Positions 19,147 to 29,971 of a stretch of 64,000 nt of DNA are shown in pieces; the first letter of the stretch is position 1, and each line of letters begins with the position of its first letter. The translations under genes were made by a program, and so were the position numbers. The notes beneath the pieces are model-generated. The model did not search any database. It worked only from the letters and a program-made list of their open reading frames with translations, and was not told the origin of the DNA. This stretch comes from Bartonella bacilliformis KC583 (lineage in GTDB: Bacteria > Pseudomonadota > Alphaproteobacteria > Rhizobiales > Rhizobiaceae), in contig NC_008783.1 in NCBI RefSeq assembly GCF_000015445.1, positions 1 to 64,000 on the forward strand, in the 5' to 3' direction.

Positions 19147-20429
19147 GCTGCATGTGATTCAAGATGTCTAGCAATTAATTTATTGCCATCGTGGTCAATA
19201 ATGAGGGCTTTAACAATTGTCCCAGCTTTAGCACCTTTAATATGTGTAAGAGTATAATCTTCTGTTCGTCCAATTTCATCTCTTTCAACAAGGATTTTTT
19301 GTTTTGTATTTTGTAAATAAGAAAGATGTTTTTGGTAGGCTTTTTCACCTGCTTTGCGTAACTTTTCTGCACGCATTTTGATTGTTTCACGGTTAACTTG
19401 TGGCATGCGTGCTGCAGGAGTTCCTTTTCTCGGGCTGAAAGGAAAAACATGGAGATGTATCAAACCACAGTCATTAATCAAATTTAAGCTGTTTTGAAAC
19501 ATTTTTTCTGTTTCTGTTGGAAAGCCAGCAATTAAATCAGCACCATAAACCATAGAGGGGCGTTTAGCACGTAAATCTTGGCAAAATTGGATTGCATGTT
19601 CACGTAAATGCCGACGTTTCATTCGTTTTAAAATCATATTATCTCCTGCTTGTAGAGATAAATGCAAATGCGGCATTATTCTCTCTTCATAGGCTAAAAG
19701 ATCGATCAATTCTTGGTCTGCTTCGATAGAATCAATAGAGGAAAGATGCAACCGTGGTAAATCAGGAATATGGTGCAAAATCGCTGAAACTAATTTTCCT
19801 AAAGTTGCTTTCCCAGGTAAGTTAGAACCGTAGCTTGTCAAATCAACACCTGTCAAAACAACTTCCTGAATACCATTATCTATAAGCCGTTTAATTTGTT
19901 CAATAATGGTCCCCATAGGAACTGAGCGTGATGGTCCACGGCCATAAGGAATGATGCAAAATGTACAGCGATGATCGCATCCATTTTGGATTTGTACAAA
20001 GGCGCGCGTGCGTCCTTCTATTGAATTAATCATATGCGGAGCATTTTTGCGCACTTCCATAATATCATTGACTCGAATTTTTTCATCATGATTAATTCCA
20101 AAATCCGGTAACTGACGGTAAGAGTGCGCATGAAGTTTATCTTCATTACCTAAAATCAGATCCACTTCCGTCATAAGGGAAAAATTGTCTGTTTCTGTTT
20201 GTGCTGCACATCCTGTAACGATGATGCGGGTGTGAGGGTTTTCACGTCTCGCTTTTCGGATAGCTTGTTTGGCTTGTCGTACAGCTTCGGAAGTGACAGC
20301 ACAGGTATTAAAGATAATCGCTCCATCTTTGAGTTGATCAAGGCCAGCAGAAGAACTTTTTTGTCGTATAACTTCTGATTCATAGCTATTAAGGCGGCAA
20401 CCAAATGTTACAATTTTTACCGACATCAA
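19143..20429 (-). CDS. mtaB: tRNA (N6-threonylcarbamoyladenosine37-C2)-methylthiotransferase
   Basis: A 428-aa radical-SAM methylthiotransferase converting t6A37 to ms2t6A in tRNAs. The N-terminal UPF0004 cluster ligands are C11, C43 and C74. The radical-SAM triad is C151, C155 and C158 (CDHRCTFC). A TRAM-like tail follows to the C-terminus. It resembles the MtaB branch (TFGCRLNSYESE) rather than MiaB or RimO. It overlaps dapF by four bases and ftsY by four bases. Confidence 0.93.
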   Translation of the reverse strand: MMSVKIVTFGCRLNSYESEVIRQKSSSAGLDQLKDGAIIFNTCAVTSEAVRQAKQAIRKARRENPHTRIIVTGCAAQTETDNFSLMTEVDLILGNEDKLHAHSYRQLPDFGINHDEKIRVNDIMEVRKNAPHMINSIEGRTRAFVQIQNGCDHRCTFCIIPYGRGPSRSVPMGTIIEQIKRLIDNGIQEVVLTGVDLTSYGSNLPGKATLGKLVSAILHHIPDLPRLHLSSIDSIEADQELIDLLAYEERIMPHLHLSLQAGDNMILKRMKRRHLREHAIQFCQDLRAKRPSMVYGADLIAGFPTETEKMFQNSLNLINDCGLIHLHVFPFSPRKGTPAARMPQVNRETIKMRAEKLRKAGEKAYQKHLSYLQNTKQKILVERDEIGRTEDYTLTHIKGAKAGTIVKALIIDHDGNKLIARHLESHAA

Positions 20430-21274
20430 AGATGATCCTTTTTATAAGTCCCCGTTAGAGGGTTAAAAAGTCCACTAAATTCATGCTCTGTTGGGCCTGT
20501 CATGATGATATGTTCATCATCTCGATAGAGAATAGAGAGTATACCCTTTGGTAGATTAACGTCAATGTGGCGCTCTGTTAATCCACGGCGATAAGCAGCG
20601 ACTGCACTTGCACAAGCAGCGCTACCGCATGCTTGTGTTAACCCAGCTCCTCGCTCCCACGTTCGTAAAGTTAGACTTTTCTTTGATGTTATCTGAGCAA
20701 TGGAAATATTACATCTTTCTGGAAAAAGTGGATCATGTTCGAGCTTTGGTCCATATTTTTCTAATGGTATGTTTTGGATGTTACTTTCAATGAAAAAAAT
20801 AGCGTGGAGATTACCAACGGAGACAAGACATGCGTCTTGTAGGGGGCCAGCTGTAATATCTACGTGATTAGTATCGATGATTTCACGTGAAACAGGCATA
20901 TCTTTTGCGTTGAGATATGGACGCCCCATATCAACAGAAATGAGGCCATCAGTTTGGCGTTTACCTTCAACAATTCCAGTCGATGTTTCCAATCGAAAAT
21001 TATTGCCTAAATTATGATTGGCTAACCATTCAATGACACAGCGTGTACCGTTGCCGCAAGCTTTTGCCATTGAGCCATCGGCATTCCATATTTCAATACG
21101 GAAATCCGCATCTTGAGTTGGGGGATGAATAGCCATGATTTGATCAAAGTGTGTTTGGGGGTTTGAAGCTAAAGCCTGAATTGCCTGTGGTGTGATGTTA
21201 TGTATAGCTTTACGCAAATCAGCGACAATGATTTTATTTCCAAGACCGTTCATTTTGCTGAATGGTGTTTTCAT
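20426..21274 (-). CDS. dapF: Diaminopimelate epimerase
   Basis: A 282-aa PLP-independent epimerase converting LL-DAP to meso-DAP for peptidoglycan and lysine. The two catalytic thiols are C73 (ACGNGTRC) and C216 (ACGSAAC). First gene of the dapF-mtaB-ftsY-yciB operon. LysA, which uses its product, is encoded at 58.7 kb. A parS-like site lies within codons near 127-132. Confidence 0.96.
   Translation of the reverse strand: MKTPFSKMNGLGNKIIVADLRKAIHNITPQAIQALASNPQTHFDQIMAIHPPTQDADFRIEIWNADGSMAKACGNGTRCVIEWLANHNLGNNFRLETSTGIVEGKRQTDGLISVDMGRPYLNAKDMPVSREIIDTNHVDITAGPLQDACLVSVGNLHAIFFIESNIQNIPLEKYGPKLEHDPLFPERCNISIAQITSKKSLTLRTWERGAGLTQACGSAACASAVAAYRRGLTERHIDVNLPKGILSILYRDDEHIIMTGPTEHEFSGLFNPLTGTYKKDHL
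20879..20894. other. parS-like site 4, inside dapF
   Basis: GATTTCACGTGAAACA matches 14 of 16 parS bases and keeps the central TTTCACGTGAAA palindrome. It sits about 12 kb from the origin candidate. On the dapF strand it encodes Val-Ser-Arg-Glu, as site 3 does in rsmG. Confidence 0.6.
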
Positions 21275-21532
21275 AAAATTTCTCTATTTTAGTGACGCAT
21301 GATCTGTATATCTGTATATAAGAGATATATGACTGAAAATTTTGTAAATTTCTAGTATTTGATAGAGATAAAGTCAGTAGTAAAAAACTATTGTTGTTTG
21401 AAAAAAGAATTTGCAATTATATTTTCATGATTTCTATTTATTAATTGTATCTAAACAAAAGTAGCTCATGATATAAGGATTGTAATCGTTTTTAGGTAAG
21501 CCTTTTATTGGTATGGGAGAGAGTAAAAGTCT

Positions 21533-22066
21533 ATGACATGCTCAAAAATTTCATCTTTTATTATATTATCACTTATCGTTATTTTGAGTGGTTGTTCAAC
21601 CCCGCAATTTAAGAGTGATAGCAGTACCCCAGACATTTTTTATCCTTTTTATTCTGCTGAGACAGTGTCAGATTCTATAATAACATCCGATTTACCCGAA
21701 TCTGGAGAATTCACTTCAGTTGATGAAAAAGAAAGTCCTGACGATTCTTCACAAATGGCAAATTTTGAACCACCAAGTTATGCAATAAATTTATCTCCTG
21801 CAAGCATTGCTGGTGTATGGAATCTCTCTGTAGATAATACAGTTTGCCGAGTTGCAACACCACAAACGAAATTTGGTCAAGGATATAGTGCTCGTCCTTT
21901 ATCATGTTCAAAAATATTCTCTGAGGTAAGATCGTGGGCTGTTAAGGGGAAAAAATTATATTTTTATGATGGATCTGGGCGTGTTGTTGCTGTTTTTTAT
22001 TCCTTTAACGGAGGCCGTTTTGAAGGGTATATGTTTAATAATCAGCCAGCTATTTTAACCCGTTAG
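21533..22066 (+). CDS. omp19: Omp19-like outer-membrane lipoprotein (AprI/Inh protease-inhibitor fold)
   Basis: A 177-aa lipoprotein with lipobox LSGC (Cys21). A Ser/Thr/acid-rich linker runs to about residue 90. The C-terminal domain (about 92-177) has the Inh/AprI pattern AGVWNLSV, C-x-V/I-ATPQTKFGQGY, and a second Cys in RPLSCSK forming the usual disulfide. The domain closely resembles Brucella Omp19 in the stretch ATPQTK-GQGY to the end. Brucella Omp19 inhibits host proteases; the same role here is inference. Single gene. Confidence 0.85.
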   Translation: MTCSKISSFIILSLIVILSGCSTPQFKSDSSTPDIFYPFYSAETVSDSIITSDLPESGEFTSVDEKESPDDSSQMANFEPPSYAINLSPASIAGVWNLSVDNTVCRVATPQTKFGQGYSARPLSCSKIFSEVRSWAVKGKKLYFYDGSGRVVAVFYSFNGGRFEGYMFNNQPAILTR

Positions 22067-22095
22067 ACCATTAAATCGTTCATAAAAAGAAGAGA

Positions 22096-22113
22096 TATAT
22101 ACACGTGTATATA
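22096..22113. promoter_or_regulatory. 18-bp perfect palindrome in the omp19-zapE gap
   Basis: TATATACACGTGTATATA is a perfect 18-bp palindrome 45 bp before the zapE start. It could be an operator for a dimeric regulator. No known consensus is claimed. Confidence 0.4.
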
Positions 22114-22158
22114 AAGGTTACTCTTATTGAAAGCGGTTTAAAAAGGGAATAGAGATAG

Positions 22159-23370
22159 ATGGCTCTTGTTTCGACACGCTATAAAAAGTTAGTTTCTGAG
22201 GGAGAAATTAGTTTTGATCCAGCTCAATTGGCCCTAACAGAGCATTTTGATTATTTATTGCATAAAATTTTAACACAAAATACTTCTCAGTTTGGAGCAT
22301 TTTGGCATCGTTTTAGAAAAAAGATAAAAGCATATTTCTGTGTTTCAAAACAAGTTAATACTGATAGCCACGTTCAAGGTCACATTCAAGGATTGTACAT
22401 CTATGGTGAAGTAGGGCGAGGCAAAACCATGCTGATGGATTTGTTTTTTTCTTGTTTGCCACAAGGCAATAAAAAACGTTCTCATTTTAATGATTTTATG
22501 GCTGATGTCCATGAACGTGTTAATGTGCACCGTCAAGGACTTAAATCTGAAAAAACCAAACAGAATGATTCCATTCTTGCTATTGCAGAAGATCTTGCGC
22601 GAGAGGCTCGTGTGCTTTGTTTTGATGAGTTTAGTGTAACGGATATTGCAGATGCCATGATTCTTGGTCGTCTTGTAACCGCTTTATTTGATAAAGGGGT
22701 TATTTTAGTAGCAACTTCAAATGTTGCGCCTGATAACCTTTATTATAATGGTTTAAATCGCGCTCTCTTTTTGCCTTTTATTCAAGTTTTGAAGACATAT
22801 GTTCACGTTATTAATCTTGATGCGAAAACAGACTATCGTCTCGAAAAGTCAAATTCGCAACATATGTATGTAACACCGTTGGGACTATCAGCAAATCAAT
22901 GTATGGATAACGCGTGGATGTCGATTTTGCAGGGTCAAGAAGAAAGGTCTGAGGATATATCTGTCAAAGGGCGCTTGATTCATATCATGCGTTCTGGTGC
23001 TGGGGGTGCACGTTTCGATTATCAAGACCTTTGTGTAAAACCCTTGGCGGCAGCTGAATATTTAGCACTAGGAGAGCGTTACCATACGATTTTTATCGAT
23101 AATGTTCCAATAATGGACGACGACGTTCATCGTAATGAAACAAAACGGTTTATTTTGCTTATCGATGTTCTTTATGAGCGCCATATAAGGTTGTTTATGT
23201 CAGCAGCAGCAGAACTTGAGAGTTTATATAGAGGGCGTTTGTCAACGACAGAAGGTTTCGAGTTTCAAAGAACACAGTCACGTCTTTTTGAAATGCAAAG
23301 CCAGGATTATCTAACTGTTTGGGCAGAACGATTTTTTGCAGGAAAAAGCGACCTCTTTACCTTTACGTAA
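22159..23370 (+). CDS. zapE: Cell division protein ZapE (AFG1-family ATPase)
   Basis: A 403-aa P-loop ATPase of the AFG1/YhcM family. ZapE in E. coli modulates Z-ring constriction under stress. Walker A GEVGRGKT is at 83-90, and Walker B LCFDEF near 153 is followed by SVTDIADAMILGRL. The LIDVLYERHIRL and R-x-SRLFEMQS segments near the C-terminus are typical. In rhizobia zapE commonly precedes mdh, as it does here. Confidence 0.92.
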   Translation: MALVSTRYKKLVSEGEISFDPAQLALTEHFDYLLHKILTQNTSQFGAFWHRFRKKIKAYFCVSKQVNTDSHVQGHIQGLYIYGEVGRGKTMLMDLFFSCLPQGNKKRSHFNDFMADVHERVNVHRQGLKSEKTKQNDSILAIAEDLAREARVLCFDEFSVTDIADAMILGRLVTALFDKGVILVATSNVAPDNLYYNGLNRALFLPFIQVLKTYVHVINLDAKTDYRLEKSNSQHMYVTPLGLSANQCMDNAWMSILQGQEERSEDISVKGRLIHIMRSGAGGARFDYQDLCVKPLAAAEYLALGERYHTIFIDNVPIMDDDVHRNETKRFILLIDVLYERHIRLFMSAAAELESLYRGRLSTTEGFEFQRTQSRLFEMQSQDYLTVWAERFFAGKSDLFTFT

Positions 23371-23625
23371 AATGTTTAAATATAGCCCTTTAAATTTAAA
23401 AATATTGTATAACTTATTGTGTTTTTTTAAGTTCATCTTATCGATGAAATATGATAAGTCTCTAACAGTTGTTTTGAGAAATCTTATGTTATCTCAATAG
23501 ATAAGGGAACTTTGATAAATCGTAATACTCTCTCATTTTTGATAGGTGTATTGAAAGTGGGGTAGAGTGAAGGGCTTAATATTTTGGCGTAGAGGAATTT
23601 GCGCCTAATCATCTGGTAGAAGTGA

Positions 23626-24603
<978 letters not shown>

Positions 24604-24683
24604 TGAGAGTGTGCTGATCAAAATAAGATATTTAAATGTTGTGAGGATTGATTTAGTTATCCATAAAAGAAGAGGGAAAGTGA

Positions 24684-25880
24684 ATGAATATCCATGAATA
24701 TCAGGCCAAACGTTTGCTTCACGAATATGGTGCACCCGTTGCAAATGGTGTTGCTGTTTATTCTGTTGAACAGGCTGAAAAATGGGCAAAAAAATTACCT
24801 GGACCGCTTTATGTGGTGAAGAGTCAGATTCATGCCGGTGGTCGTGGTAAGGGAAATTTTAAAGAGCTTGATTCTGATGCAAAGGGTGGTGTTCGGCTTG
24901 CAAAATCGGTTGAAGAAGTTGTTGCCAATGTAAAAGAAATGCTTGGTAAAACTTTGGTGACAAAGCAAACAGGTCCTGAGGGTAAACAAGTTAATCGCCT
25001 TTATATCGAAGATGGTGCCAATATCGAACGGGAACTTTATCTTTCACTTTTAATTGATCGTACAACAGGTCGGGTTGCTTTTGTGGTTTCGACAGAAGGG
25101 GGCATGGATATTGAGACAGTTGCTGCAGAGACACCGGAAAAAATATGCACGCTTTCTATTGATCCTGCAGAAGGCGTGACTGACGCAGATTGTGTAAAGC
25201 TTTGTGATGAATTAAATTTGAGTGGTAATGCACGTGAAGACGGCGAAAAACTTTTTCCAATTCTTTATAAGGCTTTTTGTGAAAAAGATATGAGCCTTCT
25301 TGAAATCAATCCACTTATCGTCATGGATGATGGGAGATTGCGCGTTCTTGATGCGAAAGTTTCTTTTGATAACAATGCTTTGTTTCGTCATCCAGATATT
25401 CTAGGGTTGCGTGATATTTCGGAAGAAGATCCAAAAGAAATCGAAGCTTCAAAGCATGACCTTGCCTATATTGCTCTTGATGGTATGATTGGCTGCATGG
25501 TAAATGGTGCAGGCCTTGCCATGGCAACAATGGATATTATTAAACTTTATGGAGCTGAACCAGCAAATTTCCTTGATGTTGGTGGTGGTGCTTCAAAAGA
25601 GAAAGTAACTCATGCTTTTAAAATTATTACGGCTGACCCGAATGTTAAAGGTATTTTGGTCAACATTTTTGGTGGGATTATGCGTTGCGATGTTATCGCT
25701 GAAGGTGTGATTGCTGCTGTTAAGGAAGTTGGTTTGAAAGTGCCTTTGGTTGTGCGTCTTGAAGGAACCAATGTTGAACAGGGTAAAGCGATTATCAATG
25801 ACAGTGGTTTGAATGTGATTTCTGCCAATGATTTAGATGATGCAGCTCAGAAGATTGTTGCAGCCGTAAAAGGAGCTTAA
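24684..25880 (+). CDS. sucC: Succinyl-CoA synthetase (ADP-forming) beta subunit
   Basis: A 398-aa ATP-grasp subunit which, with SucD, makes ATP or GTP from succinyl-Co[13 protein letters not shown] opens the protein. The ATP-grasp glycine loop GGRGKGNF lies near 52-59, and the [12 protein letters not shown] loop near 330 is characteristic. AAAGGAG at its 3' end serves as ribosome site for sucD three bases further on. Confidence 0.97.
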   Translation: MNIHEYQAKRLLHEYGAPVANGVAVYSVEQAEKWAKKLPGPLYVVKSQIHAGGRGKGNFKELDSDAKGGVRLAKSVEEVVANVKEMLGKTLVTKQTGPEGKQVNRLYIEDGANIERELYLSLLIDRTTGRVAFVVSTEGGMDIETVAAETPEKICTLSIDPAEGVTDADCVKLCDELNLSGNAREDGEKLFPILYKAFCEKDMSLLEINPLIVMDDGRLRVLDAKVSFDNNALFRHPDILGLRDISEEDPKEIEASKHDLAYIALDGMIGCMVNGAGLAMATMDIIKLYGAEPANFLDVGGGASKEKVTHAFKIITADPNVKGILVNIFGGIMRCDVIAEGVIAAVKEVGLKVPLVVRLEGTNVEQGKAIINDSGLNVISANDLDDAAQKIVAAVKGA

Positions 25881-25883
25881 ACC

Positions 25884-26786
25884 ATGTCAATTCTTATCAA
25901 TAAGGATACAAAGGTTCTCGTTCAAGGCCTTACAGGAAAAACTGGAACGTTTCATACAGAACAAGCACTTGCGTATCATGGAACGCAAATGGTTGGTGGC
26001 ATTAATCCCAAAAAAGGTGGGGAAACATGGACAGGAGCAAAAGGGGAGACTCTTCCCATTTTTGCAAGTGTTACAGAAGGTAAAGAAAAAACAGGAGCCA
26101 ATGCTTCTGTTATTTATGTTCCTCCTGCAGGGGCTGCTGATGCCATCATAGAAGCTATTAAAGCTGAGATCGATCTGATTGTCTGTATTACAGAAGGTAT
26201 ACCGGTTATGGATATGGTCAGAGTTAAGGCGAAATTAGAAAAATCGAAATCGCGCTTAATTGGTCCTAATTGTCCAGGTATTTTAACACCTGATGAATGT
26301 AAGATCGGTATTATGCCGGGGTCTATTTTCAAGAAAGGTTCTGTTGGTGTTGTTTCTCGGTCAGGAACTTTGACTTATGAAGCTGTTTTTCAGACAAGTC
26401 ATGAAGGTCTTGGGCAGACAACAGCGATCGGTATTGGGGGTGACCCTGTTAAGGGCACAGAATTTATTGATGTGTTAGAAATGTTTTTGGCTGATGATGA
26501 GACCGAATCTATTGTTATGATCGGTGAGATTGGTGGTTCTGCTGAAGAAGAAGCAGCACAATTTCTTAAAGATGAAGCAAAAAAGGGTCGTAAAAAGCCT
26601 ATGGTTGGTTTTATTGCTGGTCGTACAGCACCTCCAGGACGGACAATGGGTCACGCTGGAGCAGTCATTTCTGGTGGTAAAGGAGGCGCAGAAGATAAGA
26701 TTGCTGCTATGGAATCAGCAGGGATTCGTGTTTCTCCTTCACCATCGCAGGTGGGGAAAACTTTGGTTTCAGTCTTGAAGGGTTAG
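25884..26786 (+). CDS. sucD: Succinyl-CoA synthetase alpha subunit
   Basis: A 300-aa CoA-binding subunit. The N-terminal Rossmann fold has [12 protein letters not shown] (13-24). IGPNCPG and the CoA-ligase region follow, and the phosphohistidine is H257 in [10 protein letters not shown]. It starts four bases after sucC. A 152-bp gap with a 12-bp hairpin separates it from sucA. Confidence 0.97.
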   Translation: MSILINKDTKVLVQGLTGKTGTFHTEQALAYHGTQMVGGINPKKGGETWTGAKGETLPIFASVTEGKEKTGANASVIYVPPAGAADAIIEAIKAEIDLIVCITEGIPVMDMVRVKAKLEKSKSRLIGPNCPGILTPDECKIGIMPGSIFKKGSVGVVSRSGTLTYEAVFQTSHEGLGQTTAIGIGGDPVKGTEFIDVLEMFLADDETESIVMIGEIGGSAEEEAAQFLKDEAKKGRKKPMVGFIAGRTAPPGRTMGHAGAVISGGKGGAEDKIAAMESAGIRVSPSPSQVGKTLVSVLKG

Positions 26787-26795
26787 AAGTAAATT

Positions 26796-26826
26796 TATCT
26801 GAATGGGTATGTTGCCCATTCAGATA
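26796..26826. promoter_or_regulatory. 12-bp stem hairpin between sucD and sucA
   Basis: TATCTGAATGGG (26796-26807) pairs perfectly with CCCATTCAGATA (26815-26826) around a seven-base loop, nine bases after the sucD stop. No T-run follows, so it may be an RNA-processing or 3'-end stabilising hairpin rather than an intrinsic terminator. Confidence 0.5.
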
Positions 26827-26906
26827 GAATGTCAATTACGATAAAGTAAAGGCTTGTTTAAATTTCTGGCTTTTAATTTTAGAGTGCTACGGTTACGGGT
26901 ATATAT

Positions 26907-26938
26907 AAGGAGACGGAACAGACGTTCCGGAAAAATAT
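26907..26938 (+). promoter_or_regulatory. sucA ribosome-binding site bridged by a hairpin
   Basis: A strong AAGGAGA (26907-26913) lies 25 bases before the sucA ATG, too far for normal use. Between them sits CGGAAC-AGAC-GTTCCG (26914-26929), a perfect six-bp hairpin with a four-base loop. Folding it would bring the site to nine bases from the ATG. A weak GGAA at 26929-26932 is the alternative site. Confidence 0.45.
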
Positions 26939-29938
26939 ATGGCAAAGCAACATAAGATAAATGATGTTTTTGCGCAGACGTCGTTTTTATATGGTGGAAA
27001 TGCGAATTATATAGATCAGCTTTATGCCGAATATGAGAAAAATCCCGACAGTGTCGATCTACAATGGCGTGCTTTTTTTGAAAATTTGCAGGATAATAAA
27101 GAAGATGTTCTTAAAAATGCAGAAGGTGCATCCTGGCAACGTAATCATTGGCCACTAAAAGAAAGTGGAGAATTGGTTTCTGCTTTAGATGGTGATTGGT
27201 CTGCGCTTGAAAAACATCTTGGTGATAAATTAAAGGAAAAAGCAGCGACTGGTGCTGCACAAAAGGGAGAAACGCCTAATCAACAGGATATGGCTCGTGC
27301 CATACGTGATTCTTTTAATGCCTTAATGATGATCCGCGCTTTTCGGACCCGTGGTCATCTTCTTGCACAGCTTGATCCACTTCGACTCATTAAAAATCCT
27401 GAAGAATGTAAGGAGTTATCTCCAGAGGCTTATGGTTTTAGTCCTGCCGATTATGAACGTCCGATTTTTATTGATAATGTTTTAGGGTTGGAATACGCAA
27501 CGATTCCGCAAATTCTTGAGATTCTTAAACGCACTTATTGTTCGACCATTGGTGTGGAATATATGCATATTGCTGATCCTGCTCAAAAAGCGTGGATTCA
27601 AGAGCGTATAGAGGGATCAAATAAGCAGAGTGCTTTCACACAAGAAGATAAGAAAACTATTCTTGACAAACTTATTGAAGCAGAAGGCTTTGAACAGTTT
27701 CTAGATACAAAATATAAAGGAACAAAACGCTTTGGTCTTGATGGTGGTGAGGCGCTTATTCCTGCTCTTGAGCAAGTTATCAAAACTGGTGGTAATTTGG
27801 GTGTGCAGGAGGTTGTTTTTGGAATGGCGCACCGCGGTCGTTTAAATGTTCTTTCGCAAATTCTTGCGAAATCGCACCGGGCTATTTTTTATGAATTTAA
27901 AGGGGGGTCTTATAAACCTGATGATGTAGCAGGATCAGGTGACGTAAAATATCATTTGGGCGCCTCAACAGATCGCGAATTTAACGGCAAAAAGATTCAT
28001 TTATCGCTCTTACCTAATCCATCTCACCTGGAAATTGTTGATCCGGTTGTTATTGGGAAAGCCCGTGCTAAGCAAGATCAGCTTGTTGGTTCCACACGTA
28101 TGGATGTCATTCCATTGGCTGAACGTTCAAAAGTTATGCCAGTGTTAATTCATGGTGATGCAGCTTTTGCAGGGCAAGGAGTTTTACAAGAAACCTTTGG
28201 TCTTTCAGGTTTGAAGGGGTATCACGTTGCTGGCTCCATACATGTGATTATTAATAATCAGATTGGATTTACAACCAGTCCAAATTTTTCGCGCTCTTCA
28301 CCTTATTCATCGGATGTAGCAAAAATGATTGATGCACCGGTTTTCCATGTTAATGGAGATGATCCTGAGGCTGTTGTTTTTGTAGCAAAAGTGGCAACAG
28401 AGTTTCGTCAAATTTTCCACAAACCTGTCATCATTGATATGGTTTGTTATCGTCGTTATGGACATAATGAAGGTGATGAACCTTCATTTACACAACCGGT
28501 CATGTATAAAGCTATTCGTAATCATCAAACGACTGTTCAGATTTATAGCGATCGGTTAATTTCAGAGCAATTGATTAACTCAGAAGAGGTTGAGCATAAA
28601 AAGAAGATATGGCGTGACAAGCTTGAGGTCGAGTTTGAAGCGAGTACCTCTTATAAGCCCAACAAGGCTGACTGGCTCGATGGGGTGTGGACAGGTCTTA
28701 AAACTGCTAATCATGCTGATGAGCAACGTCGTGGGATAACGGGTATTGAACTGAAAGCGCTCATTGAAATTGGGCGAAAATTGGTTGAAATTCCATCAGA
28801 TTTTCATGTTCATAAAACTATTCAGCGTTTTTTGAGCAATCGTGCTAAAATGTTTGAAACCGGCGAAGGGATTGATTGGGCAACAGCTGAAGCTTTAGCT
28901 TTTGGTTCACTTTGTTGTGAGGGAATTCCTGTTCGCCTTTCCGGTGAAGATGTTGAACGCGGAACTTTTTCGCAACGTCATTCGGTTCTTTATGATCAAG
29001 AAAATGAAGCGCGTTATATTCCTTTGAATAATTTGCAAAAAGGGCAGGCTATTTACGAAGTTGTGAATTCTATGCTTTCTGAAGAAGCCGTCCTTGGTTT
29101 TGAATATGGATATTCACTCGCTTCTCCCCTTGGTTTAACGCTTTGGGAAGCACAATTTGGTGATTTTGCCAATGGTGCGCAGGTTATTTTTGACCAATTT
29201 ATTTCATCTGCAGAGCATAAATGGCTTCGCATGTCGGGTCTTGTGTGTTTGTTACCTCATGGTTTTGAAGGGCAAGGACCAGAACATTCTTCAGCACGTT
29301 TGGAGCGTTATCTGCAATTGTGTGCAGAAGATAATATGCAGGTTGCTTATTGTACAACGCCTGCGAATTATTTTCACATTTTACGCCGACAGATTAAACG
29401 TGATTTCCGTAAGCCTTTGATTCTGATGACACCAAAATCACTTTTACGTCATAGAAGAGCTGTTTCTTCTTTAAGTGATATGGGGCTGCAGACAAATTTC
29501 CACCGTTTATTGCTTGATGATGCAGAATGTTTAAGAGACTCTGTAATTAAATTACAAAAAGATAGTAAAATCCGCCGTGTTGTTCTTTGTACAGGGAAAG
29601 TATATTACGATCTTTATGAAGAGCGCGAAAAAAGAGGAATTGATGATGTTTATTTGCTTCGTATTGAGCAACTTTATCCTTTCCCAGCGAAAACTTTAGT
29701 TGAAGTGCTTTCGCGTTTTGTAAAAGCGGAAATTGTTTGGTGCCAGGAAGAGCCCAAGAATATGGGAGCATGGTCGTTTATTGAACCTTATCTTGAATGG
29801 GTTTTGGTTCATATTAAGGCAAAATATTCCCGTGCACGTTATGCAGGGCGTCCTGCAAGTGCATCACCGGCTACTGGACTCATGTCGAAACATCTCGAAC
29901 AACTTGCCGCGTTTCTTGAAGACGCGTTAGGTTCTTAG
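26939..29938 (+). CDS. sucA: 2-oxoglutarate dehydrogenase E1 component
   Basis: A 999-aa thiamine-diphosphate enzyme that decarboxylates 2-oxoglutarate and passes succinyl to SucB. The N-terminal FLYGGNANYIDQLYAEYEKNP is the E2-binding segment. The HRGRLNVL motif, GDAAFAGQGVLQETF and NNQIGFTT mark the ThDP site. The C-terminal transketolase-like part (EFGYSLASP region to the end) is complete. sucB follows 33 bp later. Confidence 0.97.
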   Translation: MAKQHKINDVFAQTSFLYGGNANYIDQLYAEYEKNPDSVDLQWRAFFENLQDNKEDVLKNAEGASWQRNHWPLKESGELVSALDGDWSALEKHLGDKLKEKAATGAAQKGETPNQQDMARAIRDSFNALMMIRAFRTRGHLLAQLDPLRLIKNPEECKELSPEAYGFSPADYERPIFIDNVLGLEYATIPQILEILKRTYCSTIGVEYMHIADPAQKAWIQERIEGSNKQSAFTQEDKKTILDKLIEAEGFEQFLDTKYKGTKRFGLDGGEALIPALEQVIKTGGNLGVQEVVFGMAHRGRLNVLSQILAKSHRAIFYEFKGGSYKPDDVAGSGDVKYHLGASTDREFNGKKIHLSLLPNPSHLEIVDPVVIGKARAKQDQLVGSTRMDVIPLAERSKVMPVLIHGDAAFAGQGVLQETFGLSGLKGYHVAGSIHVIINNQIGFTTSPNFSRSSPYSSDVAKMIDAPVFHVNGDDPEAVVFVAKVATEFRQIFHKPVIIDMVCYRRYGHNEGDEPSFTQPVMYKAIRNHQTTVQIYSDRLISEQLINSEEVEHKKKIWRDKLEVEFEASTSYKPNKADWLDGVWTGLKTANHADEQRRGITGIELKALIEIGRKLVEIPSDFHVHKTIQRFLSNRAKMFETGEGIDWATAEALAFGSLCCEGIPVRLSGEDVERGTFSQRHSVLYDQENEARYIPLNNLQKGQAIYEVVNSMLSEEAVLGFEYGYSLASPLGLTLWEAQFGDFANGAQVIFDQFISSAEHKWLRMSGLVCLLPHGFEGQGPEHSSARLERYLQLCAEDNMQVAYCTTPANYFHILRRQIKRDFRKPLILMTPKSLLRHRRAVSSLSDMGLQTNFHRLLLDDAECLRDSVIKLQKDSKIRRVVLCTGKVYYDLYEEREKRGIDDVYLLRIEQLYPFPAKTLVEVLSRFVKAEIVWCQEEPKNMGAWSFIEPYLEWVLVHIKAKYSRARYAGRPASASPATGLMSKHLEQLAAFLEDALGS

Positions 29939-29971
29939 TTTTATTATTACTCTAACGTATGGAAGAATATT

